38,949 nucleotides of DNA from Alloalcanivorax venustensis ISO4 (lineage in GTDB: Bacteria > Pseudomonadota > Gammaproteobacteria > Pseudomonadales > Alcanivoracaceae), in contig NZ_ARXR01000025.1 in NCBI RefSeq assembly GCF_015356855.1, positions 1 to 38,949 of the forward strand, given 5' to 3'. The position numbers were made by a program, and so were the translations under genes. Shown piece by piece: positions 15,828 to 23,397 of this stretch (positions within the stretch are counted from its first letter, which is position 1; each line of letters begins with the position of its first letter). The notes beneath the pieces are model-generated. The model worked only from the letters and a program-made list of their open reading frames with translations. It had not been told where the DNA came from and did not search any database.

Positions 15828-16907
15828 GGCAGCTGCACGACCAATACCGATGATCCTTAGGTATGCCGAATACTGCCTTGAGAAGCTTTGTGGCGCGTCG
15901 TTTTTGGATGTTTGCAGATGACACAAAAGCCCTGCAGAAGTACTTAGATCCAACTTTCCATACAGACAGATCGGAATTTCCTTATTGTCTTTGAAACGGC
16001 GATCTGGGCCACCACGCTTGTTAGCATATTTCCAAGTGGTATCGACTACGTTCGAATCCGACGGAACCGGCCCATCTTCGATGAAGCGCTCTTTACTTGC
16101 GGAAAAAGAGAGTGATGCGTGTTCGACGCAACCAACCCCAGAGCTGTCATAAACCAATATGCAATCGGGCATAAAATACGCAGTGACGCCCCTTGCCTTC
16201 AGCGTAGGAATAGTTACGTTGGTTTCGACCCAAGGCGGTGTTCCGGTACCAACCGCAGCAGCCTCTCTGTTTATGAGGCTGGACGCACCCGCATTGATTT
16301 TTGACTCATGAGCAGACGTTAAATCGCGAGAATCAACGTAGGCCCAAAGTCGCTTACATTCAGCGAGGTAATTTACTGCCTGTACCAGCTTGGAAAATGA
16401 GGACGTATCATCTGCCTCGAAATCGTAGAATATTTTGACCGTTCGACGACGTGATTCGAATATTGACGCCGCTATACCAAGGACGACACCAACTCCGCCA
16501 GCGATGGCCATTCCAAGCTGACTCTCATTGAACCAGGCGACTCCGAACGCTACGACTGCAACCACGAAAACCAGATAGTCGAGCCTGAAATCCTTGTAGG
16601 ACTTGTTAAGACGATCAATCAGCTCTTGTCTCTCAGGACTCGTTAAATCGCGCGTACTTACCGCATCAAATTTTTGGGTCGGAGGCAGTTCGACAGGTTG
16701 AGAAGGGACTGGCTGGTTCCCACCTCGACGGCCTCCAAGCTCCTCGCGCATATACAAGCCATGCCGACCTGCGTGCACATATGAGGACCCATCCGGTCGC
16801 ATGCCGATACGAAATCCTGTAACTCCGACCGAGGCACCAACGCCGCTCTTGGATAGGTTCAATCTGATCGGGCCAACTGAAACTGATTTTCTCAGATACC
16901 AAGCCAT
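15822..16907 (-). CDS. DUF4236 membrane protein (cassette gene)
   Basis: A 361-aa protein. The N-terminal DUF4236 domain (AWYLRKSVSVGPIRLNLSKS ... GVGASVG ... SYVHAGRHGLYMRE) is followed by two adjacent transmembrane helices at about 115-155 and a ~200-aa C-terminal soluble domain of unknown function. The ATG at 16907 is preferred: AAAGGGGG lies eight bases upstream and DUF4236 normally begins here. The more upstream GTG lies inside the preceding attC R' box. DUF4236 has no assigned function. At over 1 kb this is a large cassette. Confidence 0.8.
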   Translation of the reverse strand: MAWYLRKSVSVGPIRLNLSKSGVGASVGVTGFRIGMRPDGSSYVHAGRHGLYMREELGGRRGGNQPVPSQPVELPPTQKFDAVSTRDLTSPERQELIDRLNKSYKDFRLDYLVFVVAVVAFGVAWFNESQLGMAIAGGVGVVLGIAASIFESRRRTVKIFYDFEADDTSSFSKLVQAVNYLAECKRLWAYVDSRDLTSAHESKINAGASSLINREAAAVGTGTPPWVETNVTIPTLKARGVTAYFMPDCILVYDSSGVGCVEHASLSFSASKERFIEDGPVPSDSNVVDTTWKYANKRGGPDRRFKDNKEIPICLYGKLDLSTSAGLLCHLQTSKNDAPQSFSRQYSAYLRIIGIGRAAAT

Positions 16908-16953
16908 TCTATTCGCCCCCTTTCCCATATTCTTGGCACCTAGCTTACCTGCC

Positions 16954-17055
16954 ACCTAACGCTGAAGCACAGCGGCGACCTTGGAGTGGCAACAAAGGAG
17001 CCACGGAAAGGGCGTCCAGAGGCCATCGGCCGCGAACTGCTGCACCTTGTTATAA
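16954..17055 (-). other. attC site of the 195-aa unknown cassette
   Basis: Minus strand: it opens TTATAAC over the stop codon and ends in a perfect R' GTTAGGT. Outer arms around GCAG...GCGGC and GCCGC...CAGC can pair imperfectly. It is 102 bases long, the longest site of the array. Confidence 0.65.
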
Positions 17056-17637
17056 GTTGGCCGAGAGCACAAGCTCCGAGGCTGTGCGAGTGAAAATATA
17101 TAGATTGTCGCCTTTTCCATTAAAGTCATGGCGCAACAAACCGAGCTCAACCAAAGTCTTGAGGTCGTCTTCGAGAAAACGAGGGTCCGATATTTTCATC
17201 TCTCGCTCATTCCCGTCGAGATACATAAGCTCGACGCCATCAAAGGTGCGGAGTTCAAGAATTTTGCTAGCACCCGAACTCTGAAACTGAGATAGGATTT
17301 CTTTGGCCTGCTCGGACAGTTGGCTTCCACTGGGATACAGACCACTACTGATGTCCGAAAATCCAGGAATAAGACTTCCAAATGATGAAAGCGCGGAATC
17401 GAGAGCATCCAGTTTTTGGAGCAAGACATCATGATTTTGATTTAGAAGTGCTTTGATCCCAATAGCTGTCTTGGTGTTGCTCTCGATAAGAGATTTGACC
17501 TCTTCATGGTTGCTATCCACAAGCCACTGCAAAAACTCGTTGAAATCAGCTTGGTCAGCACTTCCACGGCTCGCCTGGAATTGCCCTAACAACCCGACAA
17601 CAGAAGCAAAAGCCGTGGCAACGGAGATTGGTTCCAT
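17050..17637 (-). CDS. Hypothetical protein of unknown function (cassette gene)
   Basis: A 195-aa protein not recognised. It has a short hydrophobic N-terminal stretch (TAFASVVGLLGQF), then a helical, probably coiled-coil region at about 30-90 (SNHEEVKSLIESNTKTAIGI ... VLLQKLDALDSALSSFG). The C-terminal ~60 residues look like a small winged-helix or sensor-like domain (DPRFLEDDLKTLVELGLLRH). The ATG at 17637 has AGGGAGA upstream; the open frame beyond it runs through the preceding attC and is not coding. No function is proposed. Confidence 0.75.
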   Translation of the reverse strand: MEPISVATAFASVVGLLGQFQASRGSADQADFNEFLQWLVDSNHEEVKSLIESNTKTAIGIKALLNQNHDVLLQKLDALDSALSSFGSLIPGFSDISSGLYPSGSQLSEQAKEILSQFQSSGASKILELRTFDGVELMYLDGNEREMKISDPRFLEDDLKTLVELGLLRHDFNGKGDNLYIFTRTASELVLSANL

Positions 17638-17653
17638 GCTTTCTCCCTGGTAT

Positions 17654-17702
17654 TTATAACGCCCGCAATCACGCGCTTGTCGCGTGCATTGCTTTGTTAA
17701 GT
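17654..17702 (-). other. attC site of the methyltransferase cassette
   Basis: Minus strand: perfect R'' ACTTAAC, then GCAATGCACGCG, a five-base loop ACAAG and CGCGTGATTGC, which pair fully except for one unpaired G, then GTTATAA at the R' position. At 49 bases it is very compact. The methyltransferase frame reads into it and stops inside. Confidence 0.8.
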
Positions 17703-18277
17703 GGCTTTCGGATGAACGCGCGGTAGCTGGACGTGGAATCACCACTCATAGTAGCTGCACTCACAACCTCATCGTGAAAGCAGGAAAAACTAGCGAATAG
17801 ATCGCGGAGCTCTTCCGGGCTACTGTACCGCATTGGTAAACCGAGGCCGGAAATAAAGCTCTTACTTTCTTCCGAACAGAACTCCGATATATGAACGGCC
17901 CCGCCTGGCTTCAACACACGGGTTATTTCCGCAGCCACTCTACCCCGTTCATCAAGTGAAGGAATGCACGTAAGTACCGCGCAAATGACGACGGCATCGA
18001 ATGCATTCTCGCCGAACGGAAGGTCCATCCCATCCAAATGCAGGAGAGGCAACCCAGGAAACGCCTTCCTTCCACGTTCGATCATTGCGCAGGAAGGATC
18101 AACGCCCATTACATCAGTGTACCCGGACTCAGTAAGTTCGTTGGAAATCCGCCCATATCCACACCCAAAGTCTAGCACCTTAGCTTTTCGGCTGATCAAG
18201 TCCAGAAATCGCGCTAGATCAATTTCCAGGTTGAAATCGACGTCGCTGGCGACCTTATCCCAACTGCCTTGGAGCAT
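17669..18277 (-). CDS. Class I SAM-dependent methyltransferase (cassette gene)
   Basis: A 202-aa methyltransferase. Motif I is VLDFGCGYGRIS (34-45), the acidic end of beta-2 is GVDPS (58-62), the motif II/III region is FDAVVICAVLTCIPS and the post-core motif is RVLKPGGAVHISEF. The ATG at 18277 is preferred over a GTG at 18289 because TGGAG lies seven bases upstream and the GTG is part of the R' box. The last ~12 residues (LNKAMHATSA and neighbours) are encoded by the attC itself. Substrate unknown. It is the first cassette of the array. Confidence 0.85.
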   Translation of the reverse strand: MLQGSWDKVASDVDFNLEIDLARFLDLISRKAKVLDFGCGYGRISNELTESGYTDVMGVDPSCAMIERGRKAFPGLPLLHLDGMDLPFGENAFDAVVICAVLTCIPSLDERGRVAAEITRVLKPGGAVHISEFCSEESKSFISGLGLPMRYSSPEELRDLFASFSCFHDEVVSAATMSGDSTSSYRAFIRKPLNKAMHATSA

Positions 18278-18287
18278 CGAATTCTCC

Positions 18288-18356
18288 ACTTAACAGGTAT
18301 TAGGCCGCGCGCTCGTCCATTGGATAAAGACGCGCGCGTCATATCCTGTAAACCTG
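18288..18356 (-). other. Leading-edge hairpin with R' box (attC or attI remnant)
   Basis: The minus strand ends in a perfect R' GTTAAGT immediately before the first cassette gene. Upstream, CAGGT/ACCTG and CGCGCG-CGTC/GACG-CGCGCG arms form a bulged stem around an 11-base loop. A clear R'' box is missing. It marks the array's leading edge but may be a truncated attC rather than attI. Confidence 0.45.
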
Positions 18357-18372
18357 CTTTCAACTGTCTGAA

Positions 18373-18401
18373 ATAGAAGCAGAAATTTTTGAGCGTGACA
18401 A
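18373..18401 (-). promoter_or_regulatory. Weak candidate promoter reading into the cassette array
   Basis: On the minus strand TTGTCA (18401-18396) and TTCTAT (18378-18373) are 17 bases apart, about 95 bases before the methyltransferase ATG. It is a poor -10 and could be chance. Confidence 0.3.
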
Positions 18402-18429
18402 ACCACACAGAACACTGGCGCACAAACAC

Positions 18430-18452
18430 AAAAAACGCGGCCAAAGCCGCGT
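18430..18452 (-). terminator. Rho-independent terminator of the acyl-CoA dehydrogenase gene
   Basis: Minus strand: ACGCGGC-TTTG-GCCGCGT stem-loop followed by a run of T, about 50 bases after the dehydrogenase stop. It separates the backbone transcript from the cassette array. Confidence 0.85.
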
Positions 18453-18500
18453 CCCTGATACGAAGGAAGCTGAGGCTTGCAGTCAGCAAGCCCCGGCTGA

Positions 18501-19640
18501 TCACCGCCCCAAAATATCCCGAGCAATAATCTCCTTCATGATCTCACTGGTGCCGCCGTAAATGCGCTGGATGCGCGCGTCGACGAAGTCGCGGGAGATC
18601 GGGTATTCCTGCATGTAGCCGTAGCCGCCGAAGAGCTGCAGGCACTGGTCGGCCACCTTGCCTTGCAGCTCGGTGGTGGTGAGCTTGGCGATGGAGGCGT
18701 TGGTGGTGCTGAGTTCCCCGCGGTCGTACTGCTCAATGGATTGTTCGCAGAACGCTTTGTTGACCTGCACCTGGGCGTGCAGGTCGGCGAGTACGAAGCG
18801 GGTGTTCTGGAATTTGCTGATCGACTGGCCGAAGGCCTGGCGTTCCTGGGTGTAGGCAATGGTGCGCTCGATCATGCCTTCGCAGGCGGCAACGGCGCCG
18901 AGCGCCAGGATCAGGCGTTCGCGGGGCAGTTCGTTCATCAGGTTGGCGAAGCCGCGCCCTTCCCCGCCGAGGATCTGGTCGGCGCCGACCTTGACGTTCT
19001 CGAAGAACAACTCGGAGGTGTCGGCGGCGTGGTGGCCCATCTTTTCCAGGTTCCGGCCGCGGGCGAAGCCGGGCAGGCTGGTGTCGACGGTGAACAGGGT
19101 CATGCCCTTGGCGCCGGCGTTGGGGTCGGTTTTGGTGGCGAGCACGATGACGTCGCAGTGCTGGCCGTTGGTGATGAAGGTTTTCTGGCCGTTGATCACG
19201 TAGCCGTCGCCGTCTTTTTCGGCGCGGGTCTTCATGCCCTGCAGGTCGGAGCCGGCGCCGGGCTCGGTCATGCCGATGGCGCCCACGGCTTCACCGCTGA
19301 CCATCTTCGGCAGCCAGGTCTGTTTCTGCTCTTCGGTGCCCAGGTGGAGGATGTAGGGCGCGACGATGTCCGAGTGCACGGACAGGTTGGAGGCCAGGGC
19401 GCCGAAGCCCATGCGCGAGGCTTCTTCCACCATGATCGCGGAGAGGCGGAAGTCCGCGCCGAAACCGCCGTATTGTTCCGGGACGTCAACGCACAGCAGG
19501 CCGTTTTCGCCCATGCGGTTCCAGAGGTCGCGGGGGAGTTTTTCGTCCTTTTCCCACTGGTCGTAGTGGGGCGCCACTTCCTTCTCGAGGAATTTGCGGA
19601 CGTTATCGCGGAACAGATCGATTTCGTTCTGATCGAGCAT
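18501..19640 (-). CDS. Acyl-CoA dehydrogenase (long-chain/isovaleryl-type active site)
   Basis: A 379-aa FAD enzyme for the first step of beta-oxidation. Family signatures are AIGMTEPGAGSDLQG (121-135) and the C-terminal FGGYGYMQEYPISRDF plus IYGGTSEI. The position of the MCAD catalytic Glu is Gly here (YGGT instead of YEGT), while Glu254 in AACEGM matches the catalytic Glu of long-chain and isovaleryl-CoA dehydrogenases. That places it in the LCAD/IVD-like branch. ATG at 19640 with AAGGG upstream. It sits directly beside the cassette island. Electron-transfer flavoprotein would be the acceptor; its genes are not in this window. Confidence 0.92.
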   Translation of the reverse strand: MLDQNEIDLFRDNVRKFLEKEVAPHYDQWEKDEKLPRDLWNRMGENGLLCVDVPEQYGGFGADFRLSAIMVEEASRMGFGALASNLSVHSDIVAPYILHLGTEEQKQTWLPKMVSGEAVGAIGMTEPGAGSDLQGMKTRAEKDGDGYVINGQKTFITNGQHCDVIVLATKTDPNAGAKGMTLFTVDTSLPGFARGRNLEKMGHHAADTSELFFENVKVGADQILGGEGRGFANLMNELPRERLILALGAVAACEGMIERTIAYTQERQAFGQSISKFQNTRFVLADLHAQVQVNKAFCEQSIEQYDRGELSTTNASIAKLTTTELQGKVADQCLQLFGGYGYMQEYPISRDFVDARIQRIYGGTSEIMKEIIARDILGR

Positions 19641-19744
19641 GACTGACCCTTTTGGCTGGACACAAAAGGGTATTTTAACCGCTCCCGCCCCGGGGGTCGC
19701 CGTCCGGCCGTGGCCGGCCGGTCACGGCGTTCCCGGGCCGCAAC

Positions 19745-20194
19745 TCAGGATTCCGGCTCGACGGTGACTTCCGAGCGCAGGGAGTTGGCGACGAAGCAGT
19801 TGCGGTGGGCGCTGTCGTGGAGCTTGGCCAGCGCGGCGGGATCGATGTCTTCCTCGAACACCACCTTGGGGCGCAGGTTGATGCGGGTGATCGCGAAGCG
19901 GCCTTCGGCGTTCTTCTCCACCACGCCGTGCGGCCGGTCCACATAGCTGAGCACGCGCAGGCGCTGCTTGGCGGCGATCGACAGGAAGGTGAGCATGTGG
20001 CAGCTGGCTGTGGCGGCGATCACCGCTTCGTCCGGGTTTACCCGCGAGGCGGTGCCGAAGTATTCCGGTGAGCCGGAAGCCTGCACCACCTCGCCGCCGG
20101 CGAAGGTCCATTCATGGGAGCGGTCGAAGGTTTCGTAGTCGAAGCTGGCCTGCGGCGGCAAGTGCCAGGCAACGGTGGCGCCATATTCACTCAT
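19745..20194 (-). CDS. OsmC/Ohr-family peroxide-detoxifying protein
   Basis: A 149-aa OsmC-fold protein. The two reactive cysteines are in ATASCHMLTFL (about 61-71) and HRNCFVANSL (about 130-139), the family pattern for thiol-dependent reduction of organic hydroperoxides. ATG at 20194 with AAGGAG. It lies about 100 bases before the acyl-CoA dehydrogenase gene on the same strand. It is distinct from the second OsmC protein at 31.9 kb. Confidence 0.88.
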   Translation of the reverse strand: MSEYGATVAWHLPPQASFDYETFDRSHEWTFAGGEVVQASGSPEYFGTASRVNPDEAVIAATASCHMLTFLSIAAKQRLRVLSYVDRPHGVVEKNAEGRFAITRINLRPKVVFEEDIDPAALAKLHDSAHRNCFVANSLRSEVTVEPES

Positions 20195-20272
20195 GGTGGA
20201 CTCCTTCTGCGTGTTGTCCTTATACCATGCTACCGAAGCGCGCCGGGGGCAATATTGAGCAGGATCAATAAT

Positions 20273-20293
20273 GCCGCTCAGCGTTTGAGCGGC
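20273..20293 (-). terminator. Hairpin at the end of the large lipoprotein gene
   Basis: GCCGCTCA/TGAGCGGC, 8-bp perfect arms with a 5-base loop that includes part of the stop-codon region. It is followed on the minus strand by an AT-rich stretch without a strong T run, so a terminator role is plausible only. Confidence 0.4.
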
Positions 20294-23200
20294 ACCCCCA
20301 GGTACTGAAGTTTCACCGCGCCGGCGGGGATCTGTAGATGGATGCTGGCGCCCAAGAAGCCGAGCAGCTCGGTGAGCTCCACGGAGATCGGAATCACGTT
20401 GCCGTTCACCTGGTTGATCACCATGCGCCCGTTGGGCAGGAAGGTCACCGGGCCGGTGAGTTCCATGGTCAGCGGGTAGCTGTGCTGGTTGTGCTGGCCG
20501 CCCAGCGGCGCCTCCAGGTAGGGCGCATCCAGGTAGAGGTCCACGTCGGCGCGGAATTCCGGGCCCTGGTCGGTGGCGACGATCCAGCCGGGGATCAGGC
20601 CGCCGTCCTCGGGGTGGCGCATGCGCATCACCTGGGTGCCGGTGGGGCTTTCGATGGGGATGCCGCCTTCGATCAGCACATCCGCTTTCACCGTCACCGA
20701 GGAGGCGAGGATCTGCGTGGGGTAGAGCCCCACGCGTACCGCCGGCAGGCGTTCCTGCTGCTCGGTGCGCGGGTCGTCGTATTCGCCGGGGCCGATCACT
20801 TCGGAGTTGAGCGCGCCCACCACCTGAATATCACAGCGCTCCGGCGTGTCGCAGGCGAGGCGCGGGTTCTGGGTCAGGGTGCTGCCGCCGAGCACTTCCA
20901 GGCGGGTGGTGTTGACCGCCGGCTCGCCGTCGCCGTAGCCGGGTTCGCCGTCGTCGAAGAAGCCGTTGGCGTTGACGTCCGCGGTGGGCAGGTTGTTGAG
21001 CGCCTGGAACACGCTGTCGGTGACCGGCGCGCCGCGGAAATGGATCTCCAGGTCCGGGCCGCCCCAGTCCGGTTCCGGGCCTTCCAGCAGGGCGGTCTGC
21101 AGGCGCTTGCCGGCTTGCGAGCAGATCGCTTCGCCGGAGACACAGTCGTCCGGTTGCTGCCCGGAGGCGCGGTTCACCGATTGCAGGGTGTAGCGGTAGG
21201 CGGCGCCGTCTTCCCAGGGCTGGTCGGGGATGAAGGTGAGGGTGCGGGCCTCGACATTCAGACGGCCGGGCACGGCCGCGTCGCACTGGTACTTGCGCTT
21301 GTCGCCGTCCGGGATGGCCACCGGGTTGCCGTCGCCGTCCACGGCCACCCGCTCGACGCGGAAGCTGCCGCTGCCGCAGGTCTCACCAAGCTGCACCGAG
21401 GCGGGGTCGATATCCTGGGACACCGTGACCCGGATCGGCCGGTCGGCGGGCAACGTGGGCACCGGCAGATGGTCGTCGTCGTCGCGCCCGCCTCGGCAGC
21501 GGCCATGGTCGCCTTCGGCGATATGCCAGCTGGCCTTGTCCACGGCGCAGGGGAAGCCGGGGTAGGTGGTGATCAGCACCGGCGCCACCGGGTCGCCGAC
21601 CAGGGCCGGCAGCCGGAAGGTGCGGCTGGCCGGCTGCACCGGGTTGGCGGGCTCGGCCAGGTCGGTGGCGCGGTCGCTCACCGCCAGGGTGTAGCGGTCG
21701 CCGGGTTGCAGCGGCCGGTGCGGGCGCACCACCACCGAGGCGCCGTCCAGCGACCAGTCGAACGGCTCGTCGACGCCCTCGCGGGTGAGCGACAGCGCCT
21801 GCTCCAGGCTCTCCGGGTCCAGCGGCTCGCTGAAATTCATCACCAGGGCGTCGCCGGGCTGCACCGTGGCGGCCAGGCCGTCCTCCGCCATCGGCATGGT
21901 GGATTGCAGGAAGGGCGCGCGGGTGTCCGGTATCGGCGCCGGGGCGTTGTTCTGGTCCGGGTAGGATTCGGTGTGCAGGCTGAGCAGGCCGAAGGCGGTT
22001 TCCTGGCCGAGCACTTCCGGCTCGACCACGCCCAGGGCGTCGATCACCAGGCGCTGGCCCTCCACCTTGGCGACACCCACCAGCTCCACCTGCAGCAGGG
22101 TCTGGCTGAGCGCGCCGTTGGCTTCCGGGTTTTCCGCCGTCATCGCCACGTCCATGAACAGACGCACCTGGCGCGGCGCCTCCGGGCGCCGGCTGAACGG
22201 GTTGGGCAGCAGGTAGCCGCTGGCGTCGGACAAAAACGTCACGGCGATGTCGCCGGTTTCGATGCCCGCCGGCACCGCGCCGGCCACCTTCACTTTAACG
22301 TTGCTGCCGGTGAGCAGGCTGCCGCGCGGGATGCGCAGCGGCGACACGTCCGGGTAGTGCGGCAGGAACGCCAGTTCGGTGAACACATTGCCGCTCTGCT
22401 GGGTGGCGTCGCCGTCGCCCAGCAGCACCGCCTCAATGGGCACGCAGTTCATCGCCTGGCCGGTGAGCCTGGAGCGGCGGCCATCCGGGTCGGCGCAGGG
22501 GTCGTCGCCACGGCCGGACGCCGGCGGCGTCTCCTGGACCATCACCGTGCGCGGCCGGGAATCCCGCGCCACCCAGCTGCGCTGCAGCCCGCCGCCGGCC
22601 AGGGCGGCGCCCTGGAAGCCGCGGATCGACGGCCCCAGAGTAAGGGTGTAGCGCTCTCCGGGCTGCAGGTCCTGTCGCGGGTCCAGGGTGACGGCGTCGC
22701 CTTTGGCGAGCATGATCGCCGGCACCAGCTCGCCGTCCCGGGTCAGCGAGATGGATTCCCCGTAGGTCAGGGTGTCCGTGTCCAGCATCTGGTTGAAGCG
22801 CAAACGCAGGGTGGAGAAGTCCATGAACGGCAGGTCGTCGCCGTCCGGCAGCACCTCGCGCAGCCGCAGCACGGTATCAAAGCCCCGCTGCCCATTGGCG
22901 CCGCCCGAGGCCAAGCGGGTTTCGAAGGTGAGCGCGCCGTCGGGGAAGGCCAGCGGGCCGGCCTCGGTCTCCAGGCCGTCCAGCGTCAGCCGGTAGCGGG
23001 TGCCCGGGCGCAGGTCGCCCTGCGCCGGGCGCACCAGCAGGCCCAGCCCGCCGTCCACCGGCTCCGGGGCGGCCAGGGCCACGCTGTTGCCGTCGGCGTC
23101 GCTGAGCCGCACGCCATCGGCGCCGCCGGTAAGCGGATGAGAAAACCGCAGCACCACCGGGCTGGCCGGGGACACCCGGCGCTGGCCGTCATGGGGGTAG

Positions 23201-23331
23201 CTGTAAAAGACTTCCGCCGGGGCCGCGCCGAGGTGGTTGGTGGGCCCTTCTTCGGCACCGCCGCAGGCGGTCAGCCCGGCCAGGCAGAGCATCATCAGCG
23301 GGAAAAGCGGGGCGAATCGAATCGAGCGCAT
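20278..23331 (-). CDS. Large Ig-like-repeat lipoprotein of unknown function
   Basis: A 1017-aa lipoprotein. The signal peptide ends in the lipobox LTAC with Cys23 as the lipidated residue, followed by GGAEEG. At least four SbsA/Big_5-type Ig-like domains are visible, each ending in a pattern like LRPGTRYRLTL, LQPGERYTLTL or LQPGDRYTLAV (about 35-115, 140-230, 480-575, 590-720). Near residue 785 ADVNANGFFDDGEP resembles a calcium-binding loop. The C-terminal ~200 residues form a separate, probably beta-rich region. Big_5 domains occur in surface and adhesion proteins; its actual role is unknown. It is preceded by a strong GTAC dyad. Confidence 0.85.
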   Translation of the reverse strand: MRSIRFAPLFPLMMLCLAGLTACGGAEEGPTNHLGAAPAEVFYSYPHDGQRRVSPASPVVLRFSHPLTGGADGVRLSDADGNSVALAAPEPVDGGLGLLVRPAQGDLRPGTRYRLTLDGLETEAGPLAFPDGALTFETRLASGGANGQRGFDTVLRLREVLPDGDDLPFMDFSTLRLRFNQMLDTDTLTYGESISLTRDGELVPAIMLAKGDAVTLDPRQDLQPGERYTLTLGPSIRGFQGAALAGGGLQRSWVARDSRPRTVMVQETPPASGRGDDPCADPDGRRSRLTGQAMNCVPIEAVLLGDGDATQQSGNVFTELAFLPHYPDVSPLRIPRGSLLTGSNVKVKVAGAVPAGIETGDIAVTFLSDASGYLLPNPFSRRPEAPRQVRLFMDVAMTAENPEANGALSQTLLQVELVGVAKVEGQRLVIDALGVVEPEVLGQETAFGLLSLHTESYPDQNNAPAPIPDTRAPFLQSTMPMAEDGLAATVQPGDALVMNFSEPLDPESLEQALSLTREGVDEPFDWSLDGASVVVRPHRPLQPGDRYTLAVSDRATDLAEPANPVQPASRTFRLPALVGDPVAPVLITTYPGFPCAVDKASWHIAEGDHGRCRGGRDDDDHLPVPTLPADRPIRVTVSQDIDPASVQLGETCGSGSFRVERVAVDGDGNPVAIPDGDKRKYQCDAAVPGRLNVEARTLTFIPDQPWEDGAAYRYTLQSVNRASGQQPDDCVSGEAICSQAGKRLQTALLEGPEPDWGGPDLEIHFRGAPVTDSVFQALNNLPTADVNANGFFDDGEPGYGDGEPAVNTTRLEVLGGSTLTQNPRLACDTPERCDIQVVGALNSEVIGPGEYDDPRTEQQERLPAVRVGLYPTQILASSVTVKADVLIEGGIPIESPTGTQVMRMRHPEDGGLIPGWIVATDQGPEFRADVDLYLDAPYLEAPLGGQHNQHSYPLTMELTGPVTFLPNGRMVINQVNGNVIPISVELTELLGFLGASIHLQIPAGAVKLQYLGVPLKR

Positions 23332-23397
23332 GGGCGTCCTTCTCCATGGGCCGGGCCGATGGGGCGACCGGCGCGTTATTGTTTTACTGAGCCTGAA

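Larger units (their letters stand above)
12740..18294 (-). mobile_element. Integrase-less integron gene-cassette array (CALIN type)
   Basis: Nine unrelated short genes lie on the minus strand. They are separated by 49-102 base imperfect inverted repeats whose ends match the integron R'' (RYYYAAC) and R' (GTTRRRY) boxes, one after each gene, often overlapping its stop codon. Several repeats fold with one unpaired base in the stem, a hallmark of attC recombination. Composition is visibly AT-richer than the flanks. No tyrosine recombinase (intI) is encoded here; the neighbours are an acyl-CoA dehydrogenase on one side and an XRE gene and thioesterase on the other. Cassettes read from high to low coordinate. 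The low-coordinate end, after the GFA gene, is degenerate and its border is approximate. Confidence 0.82.

Noticed and set aside
13194-17715. CRISPR array, because of regularly recurring repeats
   Set aside because: The repeats differ in sequence and length, flank genes of 0.3-1.1 kb and lack spacers; attC explains them.
17638-17745. N-terminal extension of the 195-aa cassette protein
   Set aside because: The extra frame runs through the preceding attC and has no ribosome site; the ATG at 17637 has AGGGAGA.
12340-18500. An integron integrase or other recombinase inside the island
   Set aside because: Every plausible coding frame in the island was read; none has tyrosine- or serine-recombinase motifs.
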